Part shown: positions 35,608-43,885 of the stretch, piece after piece
Position numbering within the stretch: position 1 is the first letter of the stretch
Layout: the number at the start of each line of letters is the position of its first letter
Source: Nonomuraea thailandensis
GTDB lineage: Bacteria > Actinomycetota > Actinomycetes > Streptosporangiales > Streptosporangiaceae
DNA: 64,000 bases
Direction: 5' to 3'
Assembly (NCBI RefSeq): GCF_024172165.1
Contig: NZ_JAMZEB010000001.1
Span: 744,001 to 808,000, forward strand
Program-made: the position numbers and the translations under genes
The notes under the pieces: generated by a model
Databases searched by the model: none
What the model was told of the DNA's origin: nothing
What the model saw: the letters and a program-made list of their open reading frames with translations, nothing else

Positions 35608-36150
35608 GCCCCGGCTGGCGCCGATTCCGCCGCCGTCATATCGTCCCTCGGGAGATACTGCGGACGTCCGCTGGGGGTACCTTTCCGGATCATCTGAGGA
35701 CCCGAAGCGCCAACGTCGGCGGGGAAGGCACATCCGTCCCGCCTACCGTGGCGCCAGAGCCGCTAACCGGCCACCCCCGCCCGGCTCCGGCGTCCGCGGG
35801 GGCACCGGCCGGAGTTGAGTGCGGGGATCGGCAGCAGGCCGAGAAGTCCGCTGCGAGCCCAGCCCCCAGCGAGGCTCGGCGACTGGCCAGAGGCCGCAGG
35901 TGTATGCCCTGCGCGCATCGCGCCGCCATTGGAAGCAGCCGGGCCGGAAGGGCGCGGAGACGCGCCGGCGGCGTACCGGCGGCGTACCGGCGGCCGAAAT
36001 CCGGGATTTCGGATTACCAGACGACAGCGAAACGACGCCAGAACGACACCGGTTGGCAGGAATGTGAGTCACCAGGGGGCCATGCGGATGGAAGAACCCA
36101 CCCGCATTACCCCTGAGGGGAACTGATGTTCCAAAGCTGGGGGAGTGATC
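35608..36150. other. Intergenic, no supported gene
   Basis: Short frames on both strands are arginine-, proline- and alanine-rich and lack motifs. A repeated GGCGTACCGGC unit occurs in tandem at about 35980-36000. Nothing else is seen. Confidence 0.5.
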
Positions 36151-36294
36151 GTGGAAGAGCACCGCACACCTGTCCTGCTGCCGCGTCGTGGCGCAACGGC
36201 CGCATCAGGCGGCCCGGAAACCGGTATGACGCCTGACAGCAGGCACTCGAGCGTGGGCAACGTCAGCTACGGCTTCGCCTCATCCGACGCATGA
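36151..36294 (+). CDS. Short ORF of 47 residues with a good ribosome binding site
   Basis: GTG 36151 lies five bases after GGGGGAG. The product VEEHRTPVLLPRRGATAASG ends in RHSSVGNVSYGFASSDA, with a charged N-terminus and a Ser/Gly/Tyr/Phe-rich C-terminus. Its TGA overlaps an ATG at 36291 (ATGA), but the frame after that ATG looks non-coding. The layout (small, well-started, polar leader, Ser-rich tail) would suit a peptide precursor, but no maturase gene is nearby and no known precursor motif is exact. It may simply be chance. Confidence 0.35.
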   Translation: MEEHRTPVLLPRRGATAASGGPETGMTPDSRHSSVGNVSYGFASSDA

Positions 36295-36501
36295 GGGTGA
36301 CAGAGCCCCAAGCGTCTTACCCACCTTCCGCCGGAGCCGGCCCCGCTGCCGAGTCGGCGCGCGTCGCACACACCCACCCGGCGCGCGGTGACCTCCTCAG
36401 CAGGCTCACCGCGCGCCCGGGAGGAGCCGAGCCGTTGCCGATCCGCCGCGATCAGCAACCTTCGCCAGTGATCTCAAGCTCGCATGGAAGGAGACTCAAC
36501 G

Positions 36502-37608
36502 GTGCTCATGGACGGATCACTACCGCGGTCCCCTGTCAATCGAGCCTATTTACCGCGAGGGCCTCAGGAAGGCCGTCAGCCACGTGGCTCATCCGCCAGG
36601 AAGGCGCGGACCCCCTTCCGATCAGTGGTCGCCTACGCTCCATCCGGAGTCAGCGCGTTCGGCCTGAGCGCCGTCAGCGGGATCTTCGCCAATCGCAGCC
36701 ACATGGGGCTGCCCCGATTCGACTTTTCCGTCTGCTCCGACCAGTCGGGCGTCATGAGCACCGACTTCGGCATGTGCCTCCAGGTGAAACACGGGCCTGA
36801 GGCGATGGTGGGCGCCGACCTGGTCATCGTGCTGCCCAGTGACCGCAGGCCACTGACCCTGCCAGCGGTCGTCAACCGGGCGCTCGCCGACGCGCACCAC
36901 CGGGGAGCCCTCCTCGCCGCCTACTGCTCAGGCACGTTCCTGCTCGCCGAAACCGGCCTGCTCGACGGCCTGCATGTCACCACCAACAGGCACTTGTCCG
37001 CCTTCCTGGCCCAGCGCCACCCGGGGATCACGGTGGAATCCGACGCTCTGTTCGTCGACCAAGGCCAGATCGTCACGGGCGCGGGCGCGGCCGCCGGCAT
37101 CGACATGTGCCTGCACCTGTTGCGTCGCGAACACGGAGCGGCCGTCTCCAACGCCGTGGCCAGGGACTGGATGGTGTCACCGCGTCGCGAGAGCGGACAG
37201 GCACAATATGTTCCCAGCTCCACGCAGACCGGCACCCGGTCACATATCCACGACGAGGACAAGCGCCTAGCCGATCTGCTCGTCTGGGCCCGGGCCCGGC
37301 TGAGCCAGCCTCTGACGGTCAATGAACTGGCCAGGGAGGCCTTGATGAGCGCCCGTACCTTCGCTCGCCGCTTCCAGGCCGTGATCGGTACCACACCCTA
37401 CGCCTGGCTGACCGATCAAAGGCTCGACCTCGCCGAAGAACTGCTGGAGACGACCACCTTGTCGATCCGGGAGGTCGCGGGACAAGCAGGTTTCCGGTCC
37501 AACGGTGTACTGCGCACCCAGTTTGTGAAGCGTCATGGCATCTCGCCCACCGAGTACCGCCAACGCCAGCGCTTCGTCGATGAGATGAGGCTCTTCGGTC
37601 GGTTGTAA
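36502..37608 (+). CDS. GlxA-type transcriptional regulator (DJ-1/PfpI domain plus AraC helix-turn-helix)
   Basis: About 368 residues. The GTG at 36502 follows AAGGAG by about eight bases; an earlier ATG at 36484 overlaps that ribosome binding site. The DJ-1/PfpI-like domain (FDFSVCSDQSGVMSTDFGMC; LAAYCSGTFLLAETGLLDGL with the nucleophile-elbow cysteine) is followed by the AraC double helix: PLTVNELAREALMSARTFAR and LSIREVAGQAGFRSNGVLRT. Members often control catabolic or amino-acid related operons. The N-terminal 30-40 residues are unusual for the family and may mean a later true start. No obvious target gene is adjacent. Confidence 0.88.
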   Translation: MLMDGSLPRSPVNRAYLPRGPQEGRQPRGSSARKARTPFRSVVAYAPSGVSAFGLSAVSGIFANRSHMGLPRFDFSVCSDQSGVMSTDFGMCLQVKHGPEAMVGADLVIVLPSDRRPLTLPAVVNRALADAHHRGALLAAYCSGTFLLAETGLLDGLHVTTNRHLSAFLAQRHPGITVESDALFVDQGQIVTGAGAAAGIDMCLHLLRREHGAAVSNAVARDWMVSPRRESGQAQYVPSSTQTGTRSHIHDEDKRLADLLVWARARLSQPLTVNELAREALMSARTFARRFQAVIGTTPYAWLTDQRLDLAEELLETTTLSIREVAGQAGFRSNGVLRTQFVKRHGISPTEYRQRQRFVDEMRLFGRL

Positions 37609-37849
37609 GGAGGTCGTGAGGAGAACGCCGTGTGAGAGTTTCTCGGCGATTCGGGGCGCTGCCGGTCACGGACGCGGCCGATGATGCTGTCGGTCCAGTT
37701 CCTCTGGCGCCCGTCCCGCCCGCACACCGTTTCATCGGCTGCCGGTGAACTCCCGGCTGCCGGTGGAACCGGCAGTACTCACCGTCCGCGCGCCGTCCCC
37801 GCACCCGACCCGGCGCGCGGATCGGAGGCAAACGCTGCATCGGCAAGTC

Positions 37850-37945
37850 CTAAATGATGTCGTGGCATCGCCGCCCGCTTCGACGAGCTGGCCGCTACCT
37901 CGCCGGCGTCACCCTTGCCGCTCGCATCCTCCGGCACGCCGAATT
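37850..37945 (+). pseudogene. IS5 transposase C-terminal scrap
   Basis: About 30 codons reading GIAARFDELAA and YLAGVTLAARILRHAELSG in adjoining frames match the usual last residues of an IS5-type transposase. Nothing of the rest is present between 37609 and 37850. Confidence 0.4.
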
Positions 37946-38259
37946 GTCAGGCACCCCATCGGCGTTTCAGGAGTGCCTGCTGCGGGCTCGGGCTTGGCGG
38001 ATGCGCCGGTGGTGTGACCAGGACAGGGCGCGTTGCAGAATCCAGCTGATGGGGTGGCGTGACCGCGCTGGTCAGATGCGGCGTCGCTACTACAGTCATG
38101 TTTTGTGATCTGTAGTCGGATCCGTGTCGGATGTGGTGACGTCTGAGGATCTCCAGTCGTGGGCGGCCGGGCTGGATGAGCTGTTCGCGCGGGTGGCCAG
38201 CCTCTTCGGTCGGGTGGAGCCGCGCCGGCAGGCTTGGGCGTACCTGGTCGGATTGCTAG

Positions 38260-39980
38260 GAGTGTCTTGAAGATCTTGGTGGGTGGGTGGGTCGGCGTGG
38301 GCTGGCTCACCCTCTTGCTATGCAGTGATCGGGATGAGTGTCCAGATGCCGTTGGTGTGGGTGAGTCCGAGGTTGATCAGGCGGCGGAGGTTGAGGGCGG
38401 CGGCGCGGTGGTGGAGCCAGCGGTCGTTGGCAGGGGTGCCGCGGTAGCGCAGGCGGCGGTTGCCGCGGGCGACCAGCCAGGCGACGGCGCGCTCCACCAT
38501 GGGCCGCCAGCGTCGGTAGTCGTCTTGCCAGGCGGGGTCGGTGGCGGCTTGGTGGCGGCTTGGTGGCGGGCGGCGGCCTGCAACTGATGGTGGGGGCGGA
38601 TGGTGAGCACCCGGCCGGTCTTGGCGGTGGTGCACCGTTCGCGCAGCGGGCAGGCGGCGCATAATCCGGTGAAGGTGACGCGGCGCTGCTGGTAACGGCC
38701 CCCGGCCGCGGCGAGCGGGACGGTATGCCCGGCCGGGCAGGTGACCGTGCCGGCGGTGGTGTCGATGGCGAAGTCGTCCAGGGTGAACCCGCCGATCACG
38801 GCGGGCTTGAGCGCGGGCGGCTTGATCAGCAGCCGGTGCCCGGCATCGGTGAGGGCGGCGCGCAGGCCGGCGGCGGCATAAGCGGCATCGGCCAGGATCT
38901 GCAGCACTCCGCGCTCGGCGGCGAGCAGGCCGGGCGCGACGGCGGTCTCGTGGTGGATGGCTCCGGCGCCGGGGCGCAGGGCGACGGCGGTGAACAGGCC
39001 GGTCTCCGGCTCCACGGCCAGGTGGGCCTTGTAGCCGTCGTCACGCTGCTGGCCGCTCTTGTGGATGTGGCGGGCCTCGGGATCGACCGGGGATGATCCG
39101 ATCAGGGGCGGTGCGGCGGGCGGTGCGGCGGGCGATCCGCCACCGGCCGTCGGTGCATCGGAGCCGTCGGCGGGCTCGACGTCCTGGCCGGCGATCAGCG
39201 CCAGCAAGCCGATCGCGTGCTCGGCCGGCTCGTCCAGGTCTTGGCCGTTCAGGTGGTCGAGCAGGGTGAGCGCGTCCGTGACCAGGCCGCTCACCAGGGC
39301 GGACTTGGCCTCCTCGTCGTCCCAGGCGATCTTCGGTTTGCCCGGGTCGGTATAGTCGTGCGCGTGACAGTGCGCCGCCACCAGCGCGCTCGCACCGGGC
39401 ACCAGGCGGGCCACCCGGCGGATCGCGGCGATCAGCTGGGTGATGGTGTCCTGGGTGGCGACCGCATCCAGCAGCACCGCCGAATCCAGCGCCCGCCGCG
39501 TCCGGCCGGCCAGCACCCCGCTCTGCTCCGCCACGGCGCGAACAGCTCCGAAGATCCGGGTCCCGGGGCCGGCGAGCGGGCCAGCCGGCGCCGGAAGCAG
39601 GTCAGCAGCGACGGATCGAAGCCCAGGTCATACAGGCCCAGCCCGCAGGCGGCCTTCCACCGCAGATCGAACCGCAGCGCCCCGACCGCCTCCTCATCCG
39701 ACAGCCCATGCAGCGCCTGCAGCACCACCACCGTGGCCAGCAGCCCCGGCGGCACCGACGGACACCCCTTGACCGGCGCGTACATGTCCGCGAACATCTG
39801 CGGCGGAAACAACACCCGCCGACGCCCGGCCAGAAACGCGAACACGCTCCCGGCCGGAATCATCTCCCGGCACACAACCCACACCTCAGGCCCGGCCGCA
39901 ACCCTCCGACGACCCATCACAACCCGAGTCTGAATCCCGAAACTCCACCTGACCAGGCCACCAAGATCTTCAAGACATTC
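38260..39980 (-). mobile_element. IS1182 family element inserted in the IS701 transposase
   Basis: 1721 bp. The inverted ends are G(A/G)(A/G)TGTCTTGAAGATCTTGGT-like: 38260-38280 on the left and the complement of 39960-39980 on the right, with one mismatch. A 4-bp duplication CTAG lies at 38256-38259 and 39981-39984. Removing one copy with the element restores the host reading frame. Confidence 0.92.
38318..39920 (-). pseudogene. IS1182 family transposase with two frameshifts
   Basis: Three frames make up one protein. 39920 to about 39540 gives the N-terminal domain (SVPPGLLATVVVLQALHGLS, RWKAACGLGLYDLGFDPSLL). About 39535 to 38560 gives the middle (LAGRTRRALDSAVLLDAVAT; PEARHIHKSGQQRDDGYKAH; LADAAYAAAGLRAAL; CAACPLRERCTT zinc-like motif). 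About 38560 to 38318 gives the end (RRWRPMVERAVAWLVARGNR RLRYRGTPANDRWLHHRAAA). The second break coincides with an 11-bp tandem duplication (GCGGCTTGGTG twice, near 38547-38570), a clear slip mutation. Non-functional. Confidence 0.88.
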
Positions 39981-41239
39981 CTAGCGCCGGTGGAGCGCAA
40001 GAACGGCTGGCAACTGGCCGAGGCCGCAGGCGATGCCCAGCCTCATCGGATGCAGCGACTGCTGAACAATGCTCGCTGGGATCCCCGGGATGTCCGTGTT
40101 GACCTGCGTGATATGTGGTCGAGCAGCTGGGTGATCCGGGCGATGTACTGATCGTGAACGCGACAGGATTCATCAAGAAGGGCACCCGCTCGGCCGGGGT
40201 ACAACGGCAGTACTCGGGCACCGCGGGCCGGGTGGAGAACTGCCAGCTCGGGGTGTTTCTCGCGTATGCAACCGCGCATGGGCGGGTGCTACTCGATGCC
40301 GAGTTGTACCTGCCGGAGTCATGGACCGGTGATCGAGCCCGGTGTGTGCAGGCCGGCATCCCGGCCAGCGTGCCGTTCGCCACCAAGCCGGCGCTGGCGA
40401 CGGCGATGCTGGACCGGGCGCTGGACGGCGCTGTGCCCGCCTCGTGGGTGAGCGCGGACGAGGCATACGGCCAGGATCACAAATTTCGCCTGCACTTGAA
40501 GAAACACAAGATCGGGTACGTCGTCACCGTACCCAGGAACCAGTCGCTCGGCACCGGCATTGGCTACGGCAACACCGGCTCACGAGCCGACGCGGTGACC
40601 TCCGACGCCCCTGAGCAGGCATGGAAACGCCTGTCAGCAGGCGATGGGGCCAAGGGGCCGAGGTTGTATGACTGGGCGATGGCGACCCTGCCGCCCCACC
40701 CCGACGACTACCTGGGCGGACCCGGCGGCTTCCAGCGGTGGCTGCTGGTGCGCCGCAGTCTCACACCGAACGACCAAGGCGAGCTGGAACTGGCCTTCTA
40801 CCTGTGCTTCGGACCTGCGGGAACCCCGCTGAATGAGCTGGTGCGCATCGCCGGCTCCCGCTGGGCCATCGAGGAGTGCTTCCAGTCCGCCACGAATGAA
40901 GTCGGCCTGGGCCCAGTACCAGGTCCGCCGCTACGACGGCTGCCACCGCCACATCACCCTAGCGATGCTCGCCCACGCCTATCTCGCCGTCACCGCCGCG
41001 CACGCCCCCAATGAACGTGCGGCCTGGTCGCCCTCACCCCAGCCGAGATCCGGCGTCTCCTGGCACATCTGACCAGCGCCGCCACTCATCCCGTCGGCCA
41101 CATCCTGCACCGCGCCCTGGCCTGGTCACACCACCGCCGCACCCACCAAGCCCGCAGCAGCCACTACTGGAAACGATGGTTACGCCACAACAAGATCCAG
41201 CTCTAGATCACAAGCCGGCAGATCTCCACCCGACCGGTT

Positions 41240-41335
41240 GCCCTACTTGACGAACCCGCTCTCATCCACGATCAGCCCCGCCCCGCCACCGGCATCAACC
41301 TGGGTACGGAGAAGCCGGTGGCCGTCTGGGCTGGT
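41240..41335 (-). pseudogene. Transposase scrap (IS701/NF041680 type)
   Basis: About 25 codons reading GHRLLRTQVDAGGGAGLIVD ESGFVK recall the DETGF catalytic box of the same broad transposase group. It lies on the strand opposite to the IS701 and is not a continuation of it. Confidence 0.4.
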
Positions 41336-41336
41336 T

Positions 41337-41690
41337 CTAGGCGTCGCCCTTGAGCTGGATGATTTGGAGGTAGTTGCCGTCGGGGTCGGCGAAGGTGCCG
41401 AAGCGGCCGAAGGGGCGGTCCTCGACGGGCACGAGCCAGTCCACGCCGGCCGCGTGGAGCTGCTTCTCGGCGGCGTCGAAGTCGTCGACGTGGAAGTTGA
41501 GGATGGATCGGCCCGGCTCGTCGTTCTTGGCCTCGACGTCGTCGCGCCGCTCGATGACCAGCAGGAAACCGCCAAGGTCGAGCGGGCCCTCGCCCTGGAG
41601 TTCCGGTGCGAGCGCGTTGCGGTACCACTCGCGCAGCTCCTCGGGCTGGGTGCTGCCGAGCAGAAGGCTACCGGGGGTCAGAATTGTCAT
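41337..41690 (-). CDS. VOC family protein (glyoxalase/bleomycin-resistance fold)
   Basis: 117 residues from ATG 41690, with GGAGAT about nine bases upstream. Paired beta-alpha-beta-beta-beta units are recognisable: SLLLGSTQPEELREWYRNAL, then GGFLLVIERRDD and ILNFHVDDFDAAEKQLHAAG and FGTFADPDGNYLQIIQL, the last with the usual DPDGN and metal-ligand position. Likely a metal-dependent detoxification or binding protein; substrate unknown. It is the last gene of a three-gene minus-strand operon behind the START-domain protein and the SDR, 16 bases after the SDR stop. Confidence 0.9.
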   Translation of the reverse strand: MTILTPGSLLLGSTQPEELREWYRNALAPELQGEGPLDLGGFLLVIERRDDVEAKNDEPGRSILNFHVDDFDAAEKQLHAAGVDWLVPVEDRPFGRFGTFADPDGNYLQIIQLKGDA

Positions 41691-41706
41691 GAAGATCTCC
41701 GTGGTG

Positions 41707-42450
41707 TCATACAGGGGTGGGTGCGGTACCGGGCTCGGGCTGAGAGCCGACGCCGGCGTACTCACGCTCCAGCGCCTTGGCCGGGCTGCTACGCCAGCCG
41801 GCGGCCATGGTCTGCGACATGGGGTCGGGGAAGATGTCCTCCTCGTGGTTCGCCACGCCGTCGAAGATGGCGCTGGCCACCGATTCCGGCGCGGCCTTCG
41901 GGGCGTCGAAGTCGCGTGACATGTCGGTGTCGGTCGGGCCGATGAAGACGGCATGTACCCGTACGCCTTGGCCTGCGAGCAGAGCCCGCTGCGACTGCGT
42001 CAAGGAGAACGCGGCAGCCTTCGAGATCGAGTAGGCCGGAATCATGGGCAACGGGGCGAAGGCCGTTACCGACAGGTTGTTGACGACGGCGCCGCTCGAA
42101 CTGACCAGCTGCGGCAGGAAGGCCTGCGTCATGCGGTGTGTGCCGTACAGGTTGACGGCGAGGTGGTGTTCGAGCACGGCGGGGTCGTCGAGCGCGTCGT
42201 ACAGTGCCGCACCGGCGTTGTTGACGAGGATGTCGAGTGACGTGATCGTCTGGGCGGCCTTCTGCGTCTGTGCCGCGTCGGTCACGTCAAGAATCAGGTT
42301 CGTAACGCGGGCGTCGGGGTGAGCGAAGGGGGCGCGGGTGCCCGCGTACACCCGCGCGGCGCCCCTGCGCAGGGCCTCCTCGACCAGCGCCCTCCCGATC
42401 CCGCGGTTGGCGCCGGTGACCAGGATGTTCTTGCCTGTGAGGTCGGTCAT
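41707..42450 (-). CDS. SDR family oxidoreductase
   Basis: 247 residues. The NAD(P)-binding motif is ILVTGANRGIGRALVEEALR (residues about 9-28), followed by LDVTDAAQ, DILVNNAGAALYDALDD, the catalytic serine region NNLSVTAFAPLPMIPAYSIS and the YxxxK as YSISKAAAF. Complete classical SDR. ATG 42450 sits directly after the stop of the START-domain gene, so the two are coupled. Substrate unknown; with the neighbouring VOC protein it suggests carbonyl detoxification. Confidence 0.93.
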   Translation of the reverse strand: MTDLTGKNILVTGANRGIGRALVEEALRRGAARVYAGTRAPFAHPDARVTNLILDVTDAAQTQKAAQTITSLDILVNNAGAALYDALDDPAVLEHHLAVNLYGTHRMTQAFLPQLVSSSGAVVNNLSVTAFAPLPMIPAYSISKAAAFSLTQSQRALLAGQGVRVHAVFIGPTDTDMSRDFDAPKAAPESVASAIFDGVANHEEDIFPDPMSQTMAAGWRSSPAKALEREYAGVGSQPEPGTAPTPV

Positions 42451-42451
42451 C

Positions 42452-42973
42452 TCAGGCACCCGCCGACCCGGTGCGGGCCACGGTGGCGGCGTCCTGGTGG
42501 GCCGGGATGTCCCCGTCCTCCTTGGGGTTGGGCTGTCCCTTGCCTGTGGTGATCAGGTTGCGGAGGCTGCCGTCGATGTAGCCGCTCCATGCGTTGGAGC
42601 ACACGTCGTAGCACTCGTACTGCGGGACCAGGCCCTTGTGGGTGAAGCGGACCTCGGCGCCGCCGTCCTTCTCGATGATGTCGAAGACGACTTCGGTGCC
42701 GATCCACTCGGCTTGGTCGGTGACGAAGTTGAAATGGTTGTCCAGGACGCGCCAGGCGGCCTTCCGGCCGGGCACGAGCTCCGTGATCTGGATCGTGGCG
42801 CGGTGGACGTCCTTGTAGTGGTGGTAGAACACGGCGCCGACCTGATCGGTGACGCCCTTGACGTCTTCCGACCACCACCCGCGGACGTTGGTGACGGCTT
42901 CGAACGCTTCCTGAGGGGTCTTGTCCACCACGACGGTGGTGGTGTAGTGCTGCTGCTGAGTGGCTTGCGTCAT
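42452..42973 (-). CDS. START/SRPBCC (AHSA1-like) domain protein
   Basis: 173 residues from ATG 42973. The helix-grip fold signatures are TTTVVVDKTPQEAFEAVTNV and RGWWSEDVKG, then ITELVPGRKAAWRVLDNHF, VVFDIIEKDGGAEVRFTHKG and CYDVCSNAWSGYIDGSLRNL. Such proteins bind hydrophobic ligands or act in stress responses. It is the first gene of the minus-strand operon with SDR and VOC genes. Its start codon lies inside a 17-bp dyad that is repeated in inverted form 16 bases upstream (42963-43012), so a repressor there would block the operon at or next to its translation start. Confidence 0.88.
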   Translation of the reverse strand: MTQATQQQHYTTTVVVDKTPQEAFEAVTNVRGWWSEDVKGVTDQVGAVFYHHYKDVHRATIQITELVPGRKAAWRVLDNHFNFVTDQAEWIGTEVVFDIIEKDGGAEVRFTHKGLVPQYECYDVCSNAWSGYIDGSLRNLITTGKGQPNPKEDGDIPAHQDAATVARTGSAGA

Positions 42974-43012
42974 GCAAGCGACTGTACGGCCATTAGCTTG
43001 CATGACGCAAGC
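42963..43012. promoter_or_regulatory. Double operator: inverted copies of a 17-bp dyad over the operon start
   Basis: GCTTGCGTCATGCAAGC (42963-42979) and its exact reverse complement GCTTGCATGACGCAAGC (42996-43012) are separated by 16 bp. Each is itself a dyad, GCTTGC-N5-GCAAGC. The left copy includes the ATG of the START-domain gene. Two sites on nearly the same helix face suit cooperative binding by a dimeric repressor of MarR, HxlR or TetR type. Confidence 0.75.
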
Positions 43013-43409
43013 ACTCTCGCCAGGGTTCCTACATGCCGGGCAAAGCCCAGCCGCGCTGCACCCCCGGAGGCATGAATGCGTGAACGACGAGACGGAGCCA
43101 CCACGGTTCGAGGGATCACGACGGCTTGGACATCGGAAGAACAAGGGCCGCCGACGCTGTGTGCGCACGGCATGACGCACGACCGCTGGGCGCACGAGGA
43201 TGCCGGCCCGTACGGCTGGACGCCGATCGCCGCGGCAGGCCGAACGGTACGCGAAGCTCGCGGACGCGGCCGAACGCGACGGCGCCGCCGCCGTGGAGAA
43301 GGCTGTCGCGGACATACCCTTCCAGGGCTTGTTCCGTGAGCTGTCCGGCTATCCGCTGGTTGCCGAGCTCCTCGGCCGGGAGCGGCCGCGTCGCCAAGCT
43401 CACCACAAC
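43013..43409 (+). pseudogene. Probable alpha/beta-hydrolase fragments
   Basis: Frames near 43126-43230 read GPPTLCAHGMTHDRWAHEDA, and near 43230-43412 RQAERYAKLADAAERDGAAA and FQGLFRELSGYPLVAELLGR. The first resembles the oxyanion HG region of alpha/beta hydrolases. They lie in different frames with no start site, so I treat the stretch as decayed. Confidence 0.3.
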
Positions 43410-43441
43410 TAACTTGCAATTCTAAGTTGCAATGTTAAGTT
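43410..43441. promoter_or_regulatory. Candidate MarR operator over a leaderless start
   Basis: TAACTTGCAA (43410-43419) and TAAGTTGCAA (43423-43432) are near-repeats 13 bp apart, followed by TTAAGTT directly before the ATG at 43442. No ribosome binding site precedes the ATG, so the message may be leaderless with the operator at the transcription start. Confidence 0.5.
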
Positions 43442-43885
43442 ATGGGGGTGCAACGCAACCTGAGTTTCGACCTGCATGTACTCACCGCCCGCCTGGACCG
43501 GGCCGCCGATCGGATCCTGCGGGCGCAGTCCAACGTGTCCTACAGCCGCTTCCTGGCGCTGACCCTGGTCGGGGAGCTGGGCGCCTCAACACAACGGACC
43601 CTTGCCGACTGCCTCGGCGTGACCGAGCCGTCGATAAGCCGGATGACCGCTGTCCTCGCCGCCGAAGGCCTTCTCGACGTCCAGCCTGACCCGGGCGGAG
43701 GGCACCGGCGGCGGCTGAGCCTCACAGACAAGGGAAAGCAGTTGGTGGCCTCAGTCCAGCAGGGATTCGAAGAACGGCTGGCCTCGCTCGTGGCGCTCAG
43801 CGGCGTGCCGTACGAGCAGTACGCAGAGCACACCGCGCAGTTGCGGGCGACGCTGGACCGGATGGAGCGGGAGGAAGCCAGGTGA
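43442..43885 (+). CDS. MarR family transcriptional regulator
   Basis: 147 residues. The winged helix-turn-helix is TLADCLGVTEPSISRMTAVL AAEGLLDVQPDPGGGHRRRL SLTDKG, preceded by the dimerisation helix (LHVLTARLDRAADRILRAQS). Normal length. Its stop overlaps the GTG of the following alpha/beta hydrolase (GTGA), so the two are one transcript; MarR partners of this kind usually sense a phenolic or hydrophobic compound. The AT-rich repeats at 43410-43441 are the likely autoregulatory site. Confidence 0.9.
   Translation: MGVQRNLSFDLHVLTARLDRAADRILRAQSNVSYSRFLALTLVGELGASTQRTLADCLGVTEPSISRMTAVLAAEGLLDVQPDPGGGHRRRLSLTDKGKQLVASVQQGFEERLASLVALSGVPYEQYAEHTAQLRATLDRMEREEAR

Larger units (their letters stand above)
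38124..41206 (+). pseudogene. IS701-type transposase, split by IS1182 and carrying further frameshifts
   Basis: The N-terminal 45 codons (GTG 38124; LDELFARVASLFGRVEPRRQ) run to CTA at 38256. After the insertion the gene resumes at 39985 and the join reads VGLLAPVERKNGWQLAEAAG, exactly the family text. Later defects are a frameshift near 40105 (RDMW instead of RDYVVEQLGDP), another near 40915 and a third near 41025 before the terminal SSHYWKRWLRHNKIQL. The motif normally read as VDETGF is VNATGFIKKG here, so the first catalytic aspartate is replaced. The gene was probably already decaying when, or soon after, IS1182 inserted. Confidence 0.85.
38102..41214 (+). mobile_element. IS701-type insertion sequence, carrying an IS1182 insertion
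   Basis: The ends share the inverted sequence TTGTGATCT at 38103-38111 and, on the other strand, 41205-41213. The transposase begins shortly after the left end. The element is split by IS1182 at 38260-39980; without it the IS701 would be about 1.39 kb, a typical length. Confidence 0.75.

Noticed and set aside
36241..36294. C-terminus of the 47-codon ORF as an FxSxx-type RiPP core
   Set aside because: The FxSxx motif should be the last five residues; here an extra alanine follows and no radical-SAM gene is near.
36291..36800. A 169-codon ORF coupled by ATGA to the short ORF
   Set aside because: It overlaps the GlxA-type gene in another frame and becomes arginine/histidine-rich without motifs.
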